This document shows positions 53,127 to 63,430 of a stretch of 64,000 nucleotides of DNA, in pieces. A program made the translations under genes and the position numbers. Numbering within the stretch: the stretch's first letter is position 1; each line of letters begins with the position of its first letter. The notes under the pieces were generated by a model. The model did not search any database and was not told the origin of the DNA. It saw only the letters and a list, made by a program, of their open reading frames with translations. The DNA is from Neomesorhizobium sp963726065. Lineage in GTDB: Bacteria; Pseudomonadota; Alphaproteobacteria; Rhizobiales; Rhizobiaceae. The stretch spans positions 62,001 through 126,000 of the forward strand of contig CAVSAU010000014.1 of NCBI GenBank assembly GCA_963726065.1, read 5' to 3'.

Positions 53127-55194
53127 TTAGCGCCCCTCGCGATACCACATCGAACCGAGGGCGAAGCAGGAGAAGCGCCAGGCCGAAGAATCCGGCGAAC
53201 AGCGGCACCCGCCGCACCGATTTCAGGATGCTGTCATTGGTGGTGCGCAGCCCGATCCAGTCGCGTCCGGCAGCGTCGCTCGCCGAGCGCACCGGCACGA
53301 TGCCGGGCAGGTTGATGCCGGTGAGGCCGGCAAGCCGGCGCACGCTGCCGCCGCTCGCGTCGGCGGCCGGGCGCAACACCTCGGTAGTCGAGACGGTGTC
53401 GGCGAATTCCGGCGCGTTGATCGGCCCGACATGGGCCAGCGCCTTCAAGTCGCCATTGCCGATCTGGTAAAGGCCGATCTCGTCGGTCTCGACACTTCCG
53501 GTGAACACGCCGGGCGATTGCGAGGTCAGCGTTACATTCATGGTCTTACCGGACGGGGTGATCACCTGCGCCGAGCCGGGGTCGTCGCGCATGGTCTGGC
53601 GACGGATGTCGAGCGTCATGCCGCGGCCGCCGGCGGTCAGTCGTTCTTCCTCGAGTTCCGGCTCCTTCATCAGCCAGTGGGCGATGCGCCGGTAGAGCGC
53701 GACATGCGGGCCGCCACCCTCGAAGCCGCGCGCCCACAACCAGCCCTGATCGGACAGGAACATGCCGACGCGGCCCTCGCCCTTGCGGTTCAGCACGAGC
53801 AGCGGCTTGTTGTCGGGGCCGCTCATGACGACTTCGCCCTGCGGCTGGTCGATGCCGATCAGCCGGAACCAGCGGCTCCAGTGCGGCGGCTCGGTGTTGG
53901 AGCCTTCCAGACCCCGCGTCACCGGATGGCGTTTGCCGGTATCGGTGAGGCGGGGATAAAAACCCTGTTCGACGATCTCGCCGGTTGGCAGGCCGGGCAG
54001 GGCGGCGATCAACGGCGTGCGTGCGATCGACTGCTCGCCGGCATATTCAGGGCCGGCGGCGATCAGAAGCGCGCCGCCTTTTTCGACATATTCGGCGATG
54101 TAGTCGTAATAGAGGATCGGCAGCACGTCGCGGTGCTGGTAGCGATCGAAGATGATCAGGTCGAAATCGTTTATCTTCTCCACAAAGAGTTCCCTTGTGG
54201 GGAAGGCGATCAGCGACAGCTCGTTGATCGGCGTGCCGTCCTGTTTTTCCGGCGGCCGCAGGATGGTGAAATGCACCAGGTCCACCGCGGCGTCGGACTT
54301 GAGCAGGTTGCGCCACGTGCGTTCGCCGGCATGCGGCTCGCCCGAAACAAGCAGCACGCGCAGGTTCTCGCGGATGCCGTCGATCGTCGCGATCGTGCGG
54401 TTGTTGCGCTCGGTGATCTCGTTCGGGATCGGATCGATGGCCAGTTCGACGATGTTGCGGCCGGCCTCCGAAACCACGATCTCGAGCGGGGTCTCCTGGC
54501 CGATCATCGCACGTTCGACCGATTTCTGTTCGCCATTGATCGAAACGCGCACATCGACAGGGCCGGTCTGCCCGGTGGTGTCGATGACGCGGTAGGTCAA
54601 CTCGACCGGCTTGCCGACGATGCCGAAGCGCGGCGCGTTTTCCAGGCGAATGCGCCTGTCGCGTTCGCCTTCCTCGCCAGTGATCAGCGCGTGCAGCGGA
54701 GCAGACAGGCCGGATCCGCTGGACGGCACGTCATGCACCTGGCCGTCAGTCACCATGATGGAGCCGGCTATGCGCGACGGCGGCACATCGCGAAGGGCGC
54801 TGTCGAGCGTGGCGAAAAGTCTGGTTTCCGCCCTTTCCTCGATCGCGGCCGAAGGTGCAGCATCGACGACCCGCACCTCGAACTGCTTGAAGCGGGCAAG
54901 ACGCTCCTGCAGTCCGGCGATGGCTTCGTCGGTCTGTGTTTTGCGATCTCCGATCTGCTGGCTTTCGCTGCGGTCGGCGACAATGGCGACCACGCTCTTC
55001 AGCGGTTCGCGTTCCTCGTCGAGGAAGACGGGATTGATGAGCGCCATCGCCAGCGCGGCGATGGCGGCGATACGGAAAGCCACCCCGCGCTGGTGAAACC
55101 ACAGGATGACCGCGGCAAGCAGCAGCATCGGAGCCAGAATGATGGCAAGCAGTTGCAACGACAGAAGCGGCTCAAGGGTGATGGACCAATTCAC
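53127..55194 (-). CDS. Large inner-membrane protein with glutamine amidotransferase-like domain
   Basis: About 689 residues. Helices at the N-terminus (LLAIILAPMLLLAAVILWFH, FRIAAIAALAMALINPVFL) precede a vWA-like segment (VAIVADRSESQQIGDRKTQT, GSIMVTDGQVHD), a class I amidotransferase-like domain lacking a visible catalytic Cys (LLVSGEPHAGERTWRNLLKS, FDLIIFDRYQ, EYVEKGGALLIAAG), and a final helix near LFAGFFGLALLL. A one-base error at GAAGCAG (53163-53169) disguises the natural end FALGSMWYREGR at 53127; as printed the frame runs on to 52879. Fourth gene of the MoxR operon. Confidence 0.8.
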
Positions 55195-55205
55195 GCCATC
55201 GCCTC

Positions 55206-58032
55206 CTATTGACCCAGCCGCTGCAGCAGGTCCGGTACATGCACCTGGTCCGACTTATAGTTTCCGGTCAGCATGTACATGATGATGTTGACGCCTGCCC
55301 GGTAGGCATAGACACGCTGCATCGGATCGGCCGGAATGGTCGGCAGCAACGGACTTGCCGCTTTCGTCGACCGCCCAGGCTCCGGCGAAATCGTTTGCGG
55401 TGATCAGGATCGGTGACACGCCGTCGCCGGTGCGCACCGGGCGGTTGTCGATGTTGGAGGCGTCGAGCGAGGCTTCGACCCAGAGCGGACTGCCATTGAA
55501 GCGGCCGGGGAACTCCGGAAGAATGAAGAAGGCCTTGGTGAGGACGTGATCGTCAGGCACCGGTTCGAGTGGCGGCACGTTGAGATTGCCCAGAATCTGT
55601 CGAAGCCGCATCGTCGCGGGGCTGGTCGACGCATCGAGCGTGGTGACGTACTGATCCCGCGTGTCGAAGAGGATCGTGCCGCCTTCCTTCATGTACTGGT
55701 CTATGCGCGCGATCGCCTGGTCGGTCGGCATCGCCGCGTTTGGATCGATGGGCCAGTAGATGATGGGATAGAAAGCAAGCTCGTCCTGTTCCAGGTTCAC
55801 GCCGGCTGGCGCACCGGGTTCGAGCGCGGTTTTCTCGATGAGAAACTGCGTCAGTCCGGCCAATCCCGCCCGGCTTATGGAATCGACCGCCGGGTCTCCG
55901 GTCACCACATAGGCAAGCCTGGTGACTGAAATGGCTTCGACCGCTTCCGCGTCCCCAGCCTTGATGTCCTGTGCAAGCGCCGGCGGTGGCGTTGCCACAA
56001 GCGCGCCCATCGCCACCAGTGCAATCATTGCCGCGGTTGCAGCCCCAGGGCGGGTGCGTAGCCGGCGCGGGAAGACGCCCTTCAGCCACAGGACGATGAT
56101 GCCATCGATCAAGAGGAGAAGAATAGCCGCCGCGGTCAGCGGGCCCTTGAGGTCGCGGGATTCGTCGAAGGCGTATTGTTCGCGATGCACGGGAACCGAC
56201 GTCGAGGGCCGTTCCAGGGGCACGAAAGTGGCGTCGGCGGGAAGCAGATTGTGTGCGTACAGGCCTTCCTCCGTGCCATAGAGGCCGGGCGGGTTTTCCA
56301 GCGTCACCGCCGGGGCCGCGTTGCCGCCGACGGTAAGGGATTTCGTCTCGGCGCCAGGCGGCATCAGGGCGCCATCCGCGGCGATCACCCTGTAAGGGGC
56401 CAATGACGAGGTGGTGGAAGCAGCCGAAGCCGTCGAAGCTCCCTGGTTCCTGGACAGTTGCACGATGCGGCGCAGCATTTCCACGAAGGTGCCGGAAATA
56501 GGCAGGTTCGACCAGGTTGCCTGAGGGGCGACGTGAAACAGCACGACCATGCCCTTGCCCCGCTTGTCGCCGGTGACCAGCGGGGTGCCGTCGGCCAATG
56601 TGGCCCAGGTGCGATTTGCGAGGTCGGGCGTCGGCTCGGCCAGAATCTGCCTGTTCACGGTAACGTCGTCGGGCGGCGGAAGGGTAGCGAAGGGGCCGCT
56701 CGACGGGAAGTCCCTGACCGCCTGCGGTGTGGTCCAGGACAGGGCGCCGCCCAGGGAGCGCTCACCGAGCCGCAGCGGGACGGGAAGAAGCTCCTCGTCA
56801 TTGCCGGACGTCAGCAGCCTCGAGCTTGCAAAACGCACCAGCGTCCCGCCGTTATCCATCCAGTCGACCAGCTGCGGCCGCACGGTCTGGGGAATGGTTC
56901 CGACGTCGCCCATGATAATGATCGCGGGCTTCTGTTCCAGCAGCTGCGGAATCGCTTCGGTCAAGTCCGGACTAGGGGGCTCGACGACATCGGCGAACGG
57001 TTCCAGGGCGCGGCGGATGTAATAAAGCGGCGACAGGAGAAGACGCGCCTGATCGACGGGCGTCTGGGACAGCAAGCCGACGCGTCGGCGTTTTTCGGTG
57101 TCGTCGAGAACGCGGACGGCCGCGGCGGACGCTTCTCCGTCCAGCGAGATCGACGCGAAATCGTTGCGCAGCTCGAACGGAACGACGATTTCGCCGGTGG
57201 CGACGGTTTCGCCCGGCCGGAATGTGATGCTGGCGTCGCCGATGCGCCGCCCTTTGTCGTCCAGGGCTCCGGCTGTCATGAAGCGTGGCGCGGCGCCGGC
57301 CGGAGCGCGCGTCGCCGTGATGGTGAAGCCATCGACTGCGTTGTCGGCGGCGGTGAGGCCGACCAGATCCAGCCGGTCGGGGGTGATCCAGACGACATTC
57401 GCGGGCTGCTCTGCCAGCAATCCGGCAAAGGCCTGCCCGTCGCCGGTGGCGGAGAGCCCATCGGTCAAAAACGCCATGGTGGCACCTGGCAGGTCCGTCA
57501 ACGCTCCAGCCACGCGCGCGAAGACGCCCGGCCTGTCGGTCGGTATGGGGCGGGGCTTTACCGCGTTCAAGTGATCGCGGGCCTCCTGCGCGTTGAACGG
57601 GCCGATCTCCGCGTTGGGTCGTTCCGCGGTAAAGGCGAGGATGATGGGAATGTCGTTCCGTTCGGCATCGCCGATCAGCCGCTCGGCGGTGGCGACGCGG
57701 CGCTCCCAGTCAGGGGCGCTCGCCCAGCCATTGTCGACCACCAGCGCCAGCGCGCTGCCGTTGGCGGGTAGCTCCTCGCGCGGATTGAACACCGGTTCGG
57801 CCAGCGCCAGCACGATAAGCGCCGCCATCAGGAGCCGCAGGAGCGTCAGCCACCACGGGCTCTGGTGCGGGGTCTCTTCGCGCTTCAGCACGCGGGCAAG
57901 AATCTTCAGCGGCGGAAACACCTCCAGCTGAGGCCGCGGCGGCGTCAGCCGCAACAGCCACCAGATCACCGGCAGCGCCAGCAGGCCCCAGAGGATGGCT
58001 GGAAAGCCGAAGGAGAGCGGCAGCCAGCTCAT
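55206..58032 (-). CDS. DUF4159-domain membrane protein with BatA-like N-terminus
   Basis: About 942 residues. The N-terminal aerotolerance/BatA-type region has two helices (AILWGLLALPVIWWLLRL and LLRLLMAALIVLALAEPVF) and a vWA-like domain (SALALVVDNGWASAPDWERR). The C-terminal DUF4159 domain follows a further helix (AAAILLLLIDGIIVLWLKGV) and has TRLAYVVTGDPAVDSISRAG, YPIIYWPIDPNAAMPTDQ and GGTILFDTRDQY. A +1 break near 55350 hides the last 48 residues (ending VHVPDLLQRLGQ). The ATG overlaps the DUF58 stop by four bases (ATGA). Confidence 0.82.
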
Positions 58033-58946
58033 CGGATGCCTCCGACGGCGTAGTGTGCCTCGGCGGTCATGGCCATGTGAACCCGCACCAGCGCGTCGGA
58101 AGCCAGGCGGTCGGTATGGTTGATGGAGTAGCTCCAGCCGAGCCGCTTGGCCCAGGCAGCCAGTTCCTCGCGCCGGGCGACGTAAAGGTTGCGGTAGTCG
58201 TGGCCGAGCAATTCGGCGCGGCCGGCGGTCAGCTTGTCGCCGGTCTCGGGGTCGCTGAATTCGGTGCGGCCGGAATAGGGAAAACTCTCCTCCACCGGGT
58301 CGACCACCTCGATCAGATGCGCTCGCACGCCGTGGCGCGACAGCACATCCAGCCATTCCATCGTCTCCTCGACGGGATCGAGGAAGTCGCTGGCGATGAC
58401 GATGTCGGAGAAGCGGCGGATGCTGGACAGGTCGGGTTTGGCCGGCAGTTCCACGGCGTGGGACAGATGCGAGGCCAGCCGCTCGGCGCCGTTGCGCGCG
58501 GTGAAGGGGTCGGTGATGCCGGGCCAGGCGATGCGTTCGCCGCTGCGCGACAGCAGTTCGGCCAGCGCCAGGATCAGCACCAGGGCGCGCGACTGCTTGG
58601 AAACGATGGCGCCCTGCGATTTGTAGAGCATCGACGGCGATGGGTCGGCCCACAGCCAGACCGTGTGAGCGGCTTCCCATTCGCGGTCACGGACGTAGAT
58701 ATGGTCGTCGCGGGCGGAGCGGCGCCAGTCGATGCGCGACATCGTCTCGCCATCGACATAGGGGCGGAACTGCCAGAAATTCTCGCCGATGCCGCGCTTG
58801 CGGCGGCCATGCCAGCCGGAGATCACGGTGGAGACGACGCGACGCGCCTCGACCAGAAGGTCGGGCACCAGCGAAGCGCGCAGCCTTGCCCGGGCGAGCG
58901 CATCGCGTGTCGCAACCGGTACTGACGCCTCGCCGATTTTCGCCAT
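58029..58946 (-). CDS. DUF58-domain (vWA-like) protein
   Basis: A 305-residue protein. The DUF58 core is RKRGIGENFWQFRPYVDGET and MSRIDWRRSARDDHIYVRDR (the RxIDWRxSAR signature), followed by a vWA-like region (TVWLWADPSPSMLYKSQGAI, VIASDFLDPVEETMEWLDVL). Such proteins partner MoxR ATPases, presumably as client or adaptor, in envelope stress or complex assembly. It begins 31 bases after moxR and overlaps the next gene. Confidence 0.88.
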   Translation of the reverse strand: MAKIGEASVPVATRDALARARLRASLVPDLLVEARRVVSTVISGWHGRRKRGIGENFWQFRPYVDGETMSRIDWRRSARDDHIYVRDREWEAAHTVWLWADPSPSMLYKSQGAIVSKQSRALVLILALAELLSRSGERIAWPGITDPFTARNGAERLASHLSHAVELPAKPDLSSIRRFSDIVIASDFLDPVEETMEWLDVLSRHGVRAHLIEVVDPVEESFPYSGRTEFSDPETGDKLTAGRAELLGHDYRNLYVARREELAAWAKRLGWSYSINHTDRLASDALVRVHMAMTAEAHYAVGGIR

Positions 58947-58977
58947 CAGAGCCCTGTCCGGACCGGCCTCGCCATGG

Positions 58978-59985
58978 TCAGCCCTGCGCCTTCACCAGCT
59001 TGGCGATCACGTCGCGCACGCTCATGCCTTCGGCACGGGCGGCGAAGGTGAGCGCCATGCGGTGCTGCAGCACGGGTTCGGCCAGCGCGTGGACATCGTC
59101 GACCGAAGGCGCAAGCCTGCCGTCGTAGAGGGCGCGGGCGCGGGTACATAACGTCAGCGCCTGGCTGGCGCGCGGCCCCGGGCCCCAGGCGACATGCCTG
59201 TCGGTATCGGTATTGCCGACGCCGGGACGCGCCGAACGCACAAGATCGAGGATCGCCTCGACAACGCTTTCGGGCACCGGCATGCGACGGATCAGATGCT
59301 GGATTTCCTTCAGCCGTTCCGGGTTGAGCACGTTGTGGGCCCTGGCGTCCTCGATGCCGGTGGTTTCGATCAGGATGCGGCGCTCGGCCTCGAGTTCCGG
59401 ATAGAGGATGTCAATCTGCATCAGGAAGCGGTCGAGCTGTGCCTCCGGCAGCGGATACGTACCTTCCTGCTCCAGTGGGTTCTGAGTGGCCAGCACATGG
59501 AACGGCGCGGGCAGGTCGTGGCGGGCGCCGGCGATGGTGACGTGATACTCCTGCATCGACTGCAAAAGCGCCGACTGGGTGCGTGGGCTGGCGCGGTTGA
59601 TCTCGTCGGCCATCAGCAGTTGCGCGAAAATCGGACCCTGGATGAAGCGGAAGGAGCGTTTGCCGAGCTCGTCCTGTTCCATCACCTCGGAGCCCAGGAT
59701 GTCGGAGGGCATCAGGTCGGGCGTGAACTGAATGCGGCTGGTATCGAGGCCGAGCACGATGCCCAGTGTTTCCACCAGCTTGGTCTTGGCGAGGCCGGGA
59801 ACGCCGACCAGAAGGGCATGGCCGCCGGCCAGCAGCGCCACAAGCGTGCGCTCGACGACGCTTTCCTGGCCGAAAATCACCTTTCCGACGCCGTCGCGGA
59901 CCAGCGAAATGTCGGCCAGCGCCCGTTCGGCTTCGGCGATCATTTCCTTTTCGCTGAGGGGCTTTTCCTTGATCGCTATGCTCAT
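58978..59985 (-). CDS. MoxR-family AAA+ ATPase
   Basis: A 335-residue chaperone-type ATPase, first gene of a five-gene operon. Walker A is variant GVPGLAKTKLV, Walker B LLMADEINRASPRTQSALLQ, sensor 1 VLATQNPLEQEGTYPLPEAQ, then LDRFLMQIDILYP with the arginine finger. The Walker A Lys-Thr pair is kept despite Ala replacing Gly, which is usual for MoxR. It is divergent from the DUF1285 gene with about 140 bases between. Confidence 0.92.
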   Translation of the reverse strand: MSIAIKEKPLSEKEMIAEAERALADISLVRDGVGKVIFGQESVVERTLVALLAGGHALLVGVPGLAKTKLVETLGIVLGLDTSRIQFTPDLMPSDILGSEVMEQDELGKRSFRFIQGPIFAQLLMADEINRASPRTQSALLQSMQEYHVTIAGARHDLPAPFHVLATQNPLEQEGTYPLPEAQLDRFLMQIDILYPELEAERRILIETTGIEDARAHNVLNPERLKEIQHLIRRMPVPESVVEAILDLVRSARPGVGNTDTDRHVAWGPGPRASQALTLCTRARALYDGRLAPSVDDVHALAEPVLQHRMALTFAARAEGMSVRDVIAKLVKAQG

Positions 59986-60124
59986 GCGGGCATTATCCTT
60001 CGATCTTGGGGCAAGCTGGCTTGCAAGCTAAGGGCGCCGCGACTTCGCGCGATGCGGCTTATCAGCCGAACTTAAATCACTCAACTAGGCTGACAAGCGG
60101 AACAACAGTGACTATTTCGTGACC

Positions 60125-60754
60125 ATGGCCGACGATACGGACAATACCAAAGACAGCTTGACTAGCGTAGGCGACACCGCCGGGCTGGAGGCGCTGATCG
60201 CGCGGGCGACCCGGGCCGGCAAAGGCCTGCCGCCGGTAGAGCGCTGGAATCCTGATTTTTGCGGTGATCTCGACATGGAGATCAAGCGCGACGGCACGTG
60301 GTTCTATCTCGGTACGCCGATCGGCCGCATGCCGCTGGTTCAGCTCTTCTCGACGGTGTTGCGCAAGGATGCCGACGGCAGGACCTACCTGGTGACGCCG
60401 GTGGAAAAGGTCGGCATCCGCGTTGTCGATGCGCCGTTCGTCGCGGTCGAGATGAACGTTTCGGGCAGGGACGCCTCGCAGGTGATCACGTTCCGCACCA
60501 ATGTCGGCGAGGTCGTCGAGGCGGGACCGGCGCATCCGATGCGCTTTGTCGATGAAGAGGATACCGGCGGCCTGAAGCCCTACGTGATGGTGCGCGGCCG
60601 GCTGGAAGCGCTGGTAGCGCGCCCGGTGATGTACGAACTGATCGAGCATGGCGAGGAGATCGAGGTCGACGGCCGGCTGATGTTTGCCGTGCGCTCGAAC
60701 GGCGAAATCTATCCGATCATGCCGGCCGAAAAGCTGAAGCGGTTGAGCGCCTGA
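60125..60754 (+). CDS. DUF1285-family protein
   Basis: A 209-residue soluble protein. Typical DUF1285 segments: NPDFCGDLDMEIKRDGTWFY, GTPIGRMPLVQLFSTVLRKD, YLVTPVEKVGIRVVDAPFVA and FRTNVGEVVEAGPAHPMRF. Function unknown. The ATG at 60125 is favoured over the GTG at 60119. The next gene starts one base after the stop, so the three genes DUF1285-nudL-cca form an operon conserved in alphaproteobacteria. Confidence 0.88.
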   Translation: MADDTDNTKDSLTSVGDTAGLEALIARATRAGKGLPPVERWNPDFCGDLDMEIKRDGTWFYLGTPIGRMPLVQLFSTVLRKDADGRTYLVTPVEKVGIRVVDAPFVAVEMNVSGRDASQVITFRTNVGEVVEAGPAHPMRFVDEEDTGGLKPYVMVRGRLEALVARPVMYELIEHGEEIEVDGRLMFAVRSNGEIYPIMPAEKLKRLSA

Positions 60755-60755
60755 T

Positions 60756-61388
60756 ATGGATGCCGTGACAGCGAAACCGTTTTCGGCCGAGGATTTCAGG
60801 CAACGCGCCGCCCGGCAAAGCGCCTTCGAACCGGGCACGGATTATGGCGACCATCGGCTCAATCCGGACCTGCGCGACATGATCGTGCGACCGAACCTCA
60901 GGGATGCGGCGGTGCTCATTCCAGTCGTCGACCATGGCGGCGACGCCAACGTCCTGCTCACCAAACGCACCGAAAAGATGCGCAGCCATTCCGGCCAGAT
61001 CGCCTTTCCGGGCGGCGCCATCGACCCGACCGATGCTTCGCCCGAGGATGCGGCGGTGCGGGAAACACTCGAGGAGATCGGCCTGGGTGCAGCCGATATC
61101 GAGGTTGTCGGGCGCATGCCGGATTATGTCACCGGCAGCGGCTACCGCATCGTTCCGGTGTTCGGCATCGTGCGTCCGGACTATTTGCTGACCATCAACC
61201 GCGACGAGGTTGACGACGCTTTCGAGGTTCCGCTGTCCTTCCTGATGGACCCGGCCAACCACCGCCGTGAAAGCCGCGTCTGGCAGGACAAGGAGCGTTT
61301 CTATTACACGATGCCATTCGGCGAACGCTACATCTGGGGCGTCACGGCCGGCATTATCCGCACCCTCTACGAGAGGCTCTACGCGTGA
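60756..61388 (+). CDS. NUDIX CoA pyrophosphatase-like protein
   Basis: A 210-residue NUDIX hydrolase of the NudL/UPF0035 type: KRTEKMRSHSGQIAFPGGAI is the family signature preceding the Nudix box, which reads GGAIDPTDASPEDAAVRETL followed by EEIGL. Members cleave CoA and its derivatives to 3',5'-ADP and phosphopantetheine. The C-terminal part (RVWQDKERFYYTMPFGERYI) fits. It overlaps cca by four bases (GTGA), indicating coupled translation. Confidence 0.9.
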   Translation: MDAVTAKPFSAEDFRQRAARQSAFEPGTDYGDHRLNPDLRDMIVRPNLRDAAVLIPVVDHGGDANVLLTKRTEKMRSHSGQIAFPGGAIDPTDASPEDAAVRETLEEIGLGAADIEVVGRMPDYVTGSGYRIVPVFGIVRPDYLLTINRDEVDDAFEVPLSFLMDPANHRRESRVWQDKERFYYTMPFGERYIWGVTAGIIRTLYERLYA

Positions 61389-62650
61389 CGACGGGCGTCT
61401 CGATTGCCTCGGCGCAGTGGCTGAAAGACGTTGCACTTCAACGGCTTCTTGCTGTTCTCTCCGGTTCCGGTGAAGAATCAAGGATCGCCGGCGGCGCGGT
61501 ACGCAACACGCTGCTCGGCCAGCCGGTCAGCGATATCGACATCGCCACCACCAATTTACCGCAGGAGACGGTGCGGCTGGCCGAAGCGGCCGGTTTCAAG
61601 GCGGTGGGGACCGGGGCCGAGCACGGCACCATCACCGTCATTGTCCATGGCAGACCCTATGAGGTGACGACGCTGCGGGCCGACATAGAGACCGATGGGC
61701 GTCGCGCCAAGGTGCTGTTCGGGCGCGACTGGAAACGCGACGCCGAGCGGCGCGACTTCACCATCAATGGGCTGTACGCCAAGGCCGACGGCACGGTGGT
61801 TGATCTCGTCGGCGGCATCGCCGATCTCGAAAAGCGCATCCTGCGTTTCATCGGCGATCCCGAAGTGCGCATCCGCGAGGACTACCTGCGCATCCTGCGC
61901 TTCTTCCGGTTCTTCGCCTGGTACGGCGCCGGACGTCCGGACGCCGAAGGGCTGAAGGCCTGCGCGCGGTTGAAGGACGGTCTCGACCGGCTGTCGGCCG
62001 AACGTGTCTGGGCCGAGCTGAAGAAGCTCCTGTCGGCGCCCGATCCGTCGCGTGCGCTGCTGTGGATGCGGCAGGCAGGCGTGCTAACCAAGGCGCTTCC
62101 CGAAAGCGAGAAGTGGGGTATCGACGCTATCCACGGGCTGGTGAAATCGGAGCGGGATCTGAGTTGGGAAAACGATTCGCTCGTCAGACTGGAAGCCATC
62201 GTGCCGCCGGATGCTGCGCGCCTGGCCGCACTCGCCGAAAGGCTGCGGCTCTCCAACGCCCAGGCCGAGCGCCTGCGCCACTGGGCCTCGACTGAGCCGG
62301 TCGGCGCCAATGCCAGCGAGGCGGAACTGGCGAAGAAGCTCTATCGCGGAGATCGGCAGGGATTTGTTGACCGGCTGAAGCTGTCACTTGCTTCCGCACG
62401 GGCCAGGGCGGTCGAGGACACCCAGGCGCTGGTCGAGGCCGGCGGCTATTCGCGGCTGCTCGCCTATGCGGAAAGATGGCAAAGGCCGGAGTTTCCCCTA
62501 AGGGGGAACGATCTGGCCGAACTCGGCTTGAAACCCGGCAAGCGGATGGGCGAGACGCTGAAAGAGCTTGAAGCGTTGTGGATCGAGACCGGCTTCACGC
62601 TTGGCCGCAGCGCGTTGCTTGAACGCGCTGCGGAAATCCTGAAGACCTGA
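61385..62650 (+). CDS. cca: CCA tRNA nucleotidyltransferase
   Basis: A 421-residue class II nucleotidyltransferase that adds or repairs the 3'-CCA end of tRNA. Head domain: IAGGAVRNTLLGQPVSDIDI with the metal-binding Asp pair of DIDI, TVIVHGRPYEVTTLRAD, RRDFTINGLY. Neck: RIREDYLRILRFFRFFAWYG. The start is the GTG at 61385 overlapping the upstream stop. Length suits the alphaproteobacterial poly(A) polymerase/CCA-type enzyme, and the operon context supports the assignment. Confidence 0.95.
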   Translation: MTTGVSIASAQWLKDVALQRLLAVLSGSGEESRIAGGAVRNTLLGQPVSDIDIATTNLPQETVRLAEAAGFKAVGTGAEHGTITVIVHGRPYEVTTLRADIETDGRRAKVLFGRDWKRDAERRDFTINGLYAKADGTVVDLVGGIADLEKRILRFIGDPEVRIREDYLRILRFFRFFAWYGAGRPDAEGLKACARLKDGLDRLSAERVWAELKKLLSAPDPSRALLWMRQAGVLTKALPESEKWGIDAIHGLVKSERDLSWENDSLVRLEAIVPPDAARLAALAERLRLSNAQAERLRHWASTEPVGANASEAELAKKLYRGDRQGFVDRLKLSLASARARAVEDTQALVEAGGYSRLLAYAERWQRPEFPLRGNDLAELGLKPGKRMGETLKELEALWIETGFTLGRSALLERAAEILKT

Positions 62651-62736
62651 CCGCGGAACGCGATCGGGTTGAACCGAGCATTCCGCTCTATCCGTTTGTT
62701 CAGCCGCATTTATGCCGACGCCAAATGATTCCATTT

Positions 62737-62752
62737 GGCTGCAAAATGCTCT
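62737..62752. repeat. Second copy of the GGCTGCAAAATGCTC motif
   Basis: TGGCTGCAAAATGCTC lies between cca and the convergent DUF1059 gene, followed by TAG. It matches 20562-20578. It touches the 3' end of the DUF1059 gene, where a read-through repeat could affect the last codons. Confidence 0.55.
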
Positions 62753-62936
62753 AGGCGGCGTCACGAACCTTTTCGATGCGCGAGCGGATCGCCTCGATCA
62801 TCGTCTCGCGGATGATCGTCTCGCCGTGCGTCTCGCGCAGATGTTCGGCGGCGCGGCGCATGATCTCGGCTTCTTCTTCATGGCGGGTGTGCCAGTCGCA
62901 GCCGGGGACGAGCGTCCCACAGTGAAATTCCTTCAT
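62751..62936 (-). CDS. DUF1059-family small protein
   Basis: A 61-residue protein, MKEFHCGTLVPGCDWHTRHE, with Cys6, Cys13 and two His in an order typical of DUF1059, which probably binds a metal. A helix follows (EEEAEIMRRAAEHLRETHGE). GGGAGAAG precedes the ATG at 62936. Function unknown. Confidence 0.85.
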   Translation of the reverse strand: MKEFHCGTLVPGCDWHTRHEEEAEIMRRAAEHLRETHGETIIRETMIEAIRSRIEKVRDAA

Positions 62937-63061
62937 CGGGCTTCTCCCTTCTTCGTTCTGGTCACTGGCCCACCATAACACGCATGAGGCGGAAACGGTT
63001 GCACAAATGTCTGCGGAGGGCTCCTGTATCAGCCTCGAAGATCAGAGCGGAACCAGATTCC

Positions 63062-63430
63062 TCAGACGACTTTGGCCGCCAAGGAAAGACTTACGGCTGT
63101 CGCGTGAAGCCGCTTGTCGCGGGTCCATAGGCTTGTAACCGGTGTCAACTGGACCGCTGCCAGCAAATGAGCGTCGACATAACCGATACCCCTTCCGAAA
63201 AGGGATCGCTTTTCGATAAAATGCAGTACTTCCTCGTCGCTGGCGACACTTGCTTGTGGCAAATCCTGCAGAGTGCCCAGGATGATGGCGCGCTGAGCGA
63301 GATTTCGAAGCGCCAATTCGCCAGTGACAAACGGGTGCATGACAACCTCGGTCCTTTCGAGCAGGGCGACGAGGCGCTCGTCACTGCTCCGTAGATGGTC
63401 GATCCAGACAGAGGTATCGGCAAGAATCAT
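63062..63430 (-). CDS. vapC: VapC-type PIN-domain toxin
   Basis: A 122-residue PIN ribonuclease. Acidic active-site residues: Asp in ILADTSVWIDHL, Glu in TGELALRNLA, Asp in GIGYVDAHLLAA, and the final Asp in LWTRDKRL. VapC toxins cut tRNA or rRNA; the target here is unknown. The ATG overlaps the vapB stop by four bases, so translation is coupled. Intact. Confidence 0.92.
   Translation of the reverse strand: MILADTSVWIDHLRSSDERLVALLERTEVVMHPFVTGELALRNLAQRAIILGTLQDLPQASVASDEEVLHFIEKRSLFGRGIGYVDAHLLAAVQLTPVTSLWTRDKRLHATAVSLSLAAKVV

Noticed and set aside
55255..58680. An 1141-codon frame through DUF4159 into the DUF58 gene
   Set aside because: The N-terminal 216 codons lie in a wrong frame of the DUF58 gene; the family start MSWLPLSFGFP at 58032 overlaps the DUF58 stop by ATGA.
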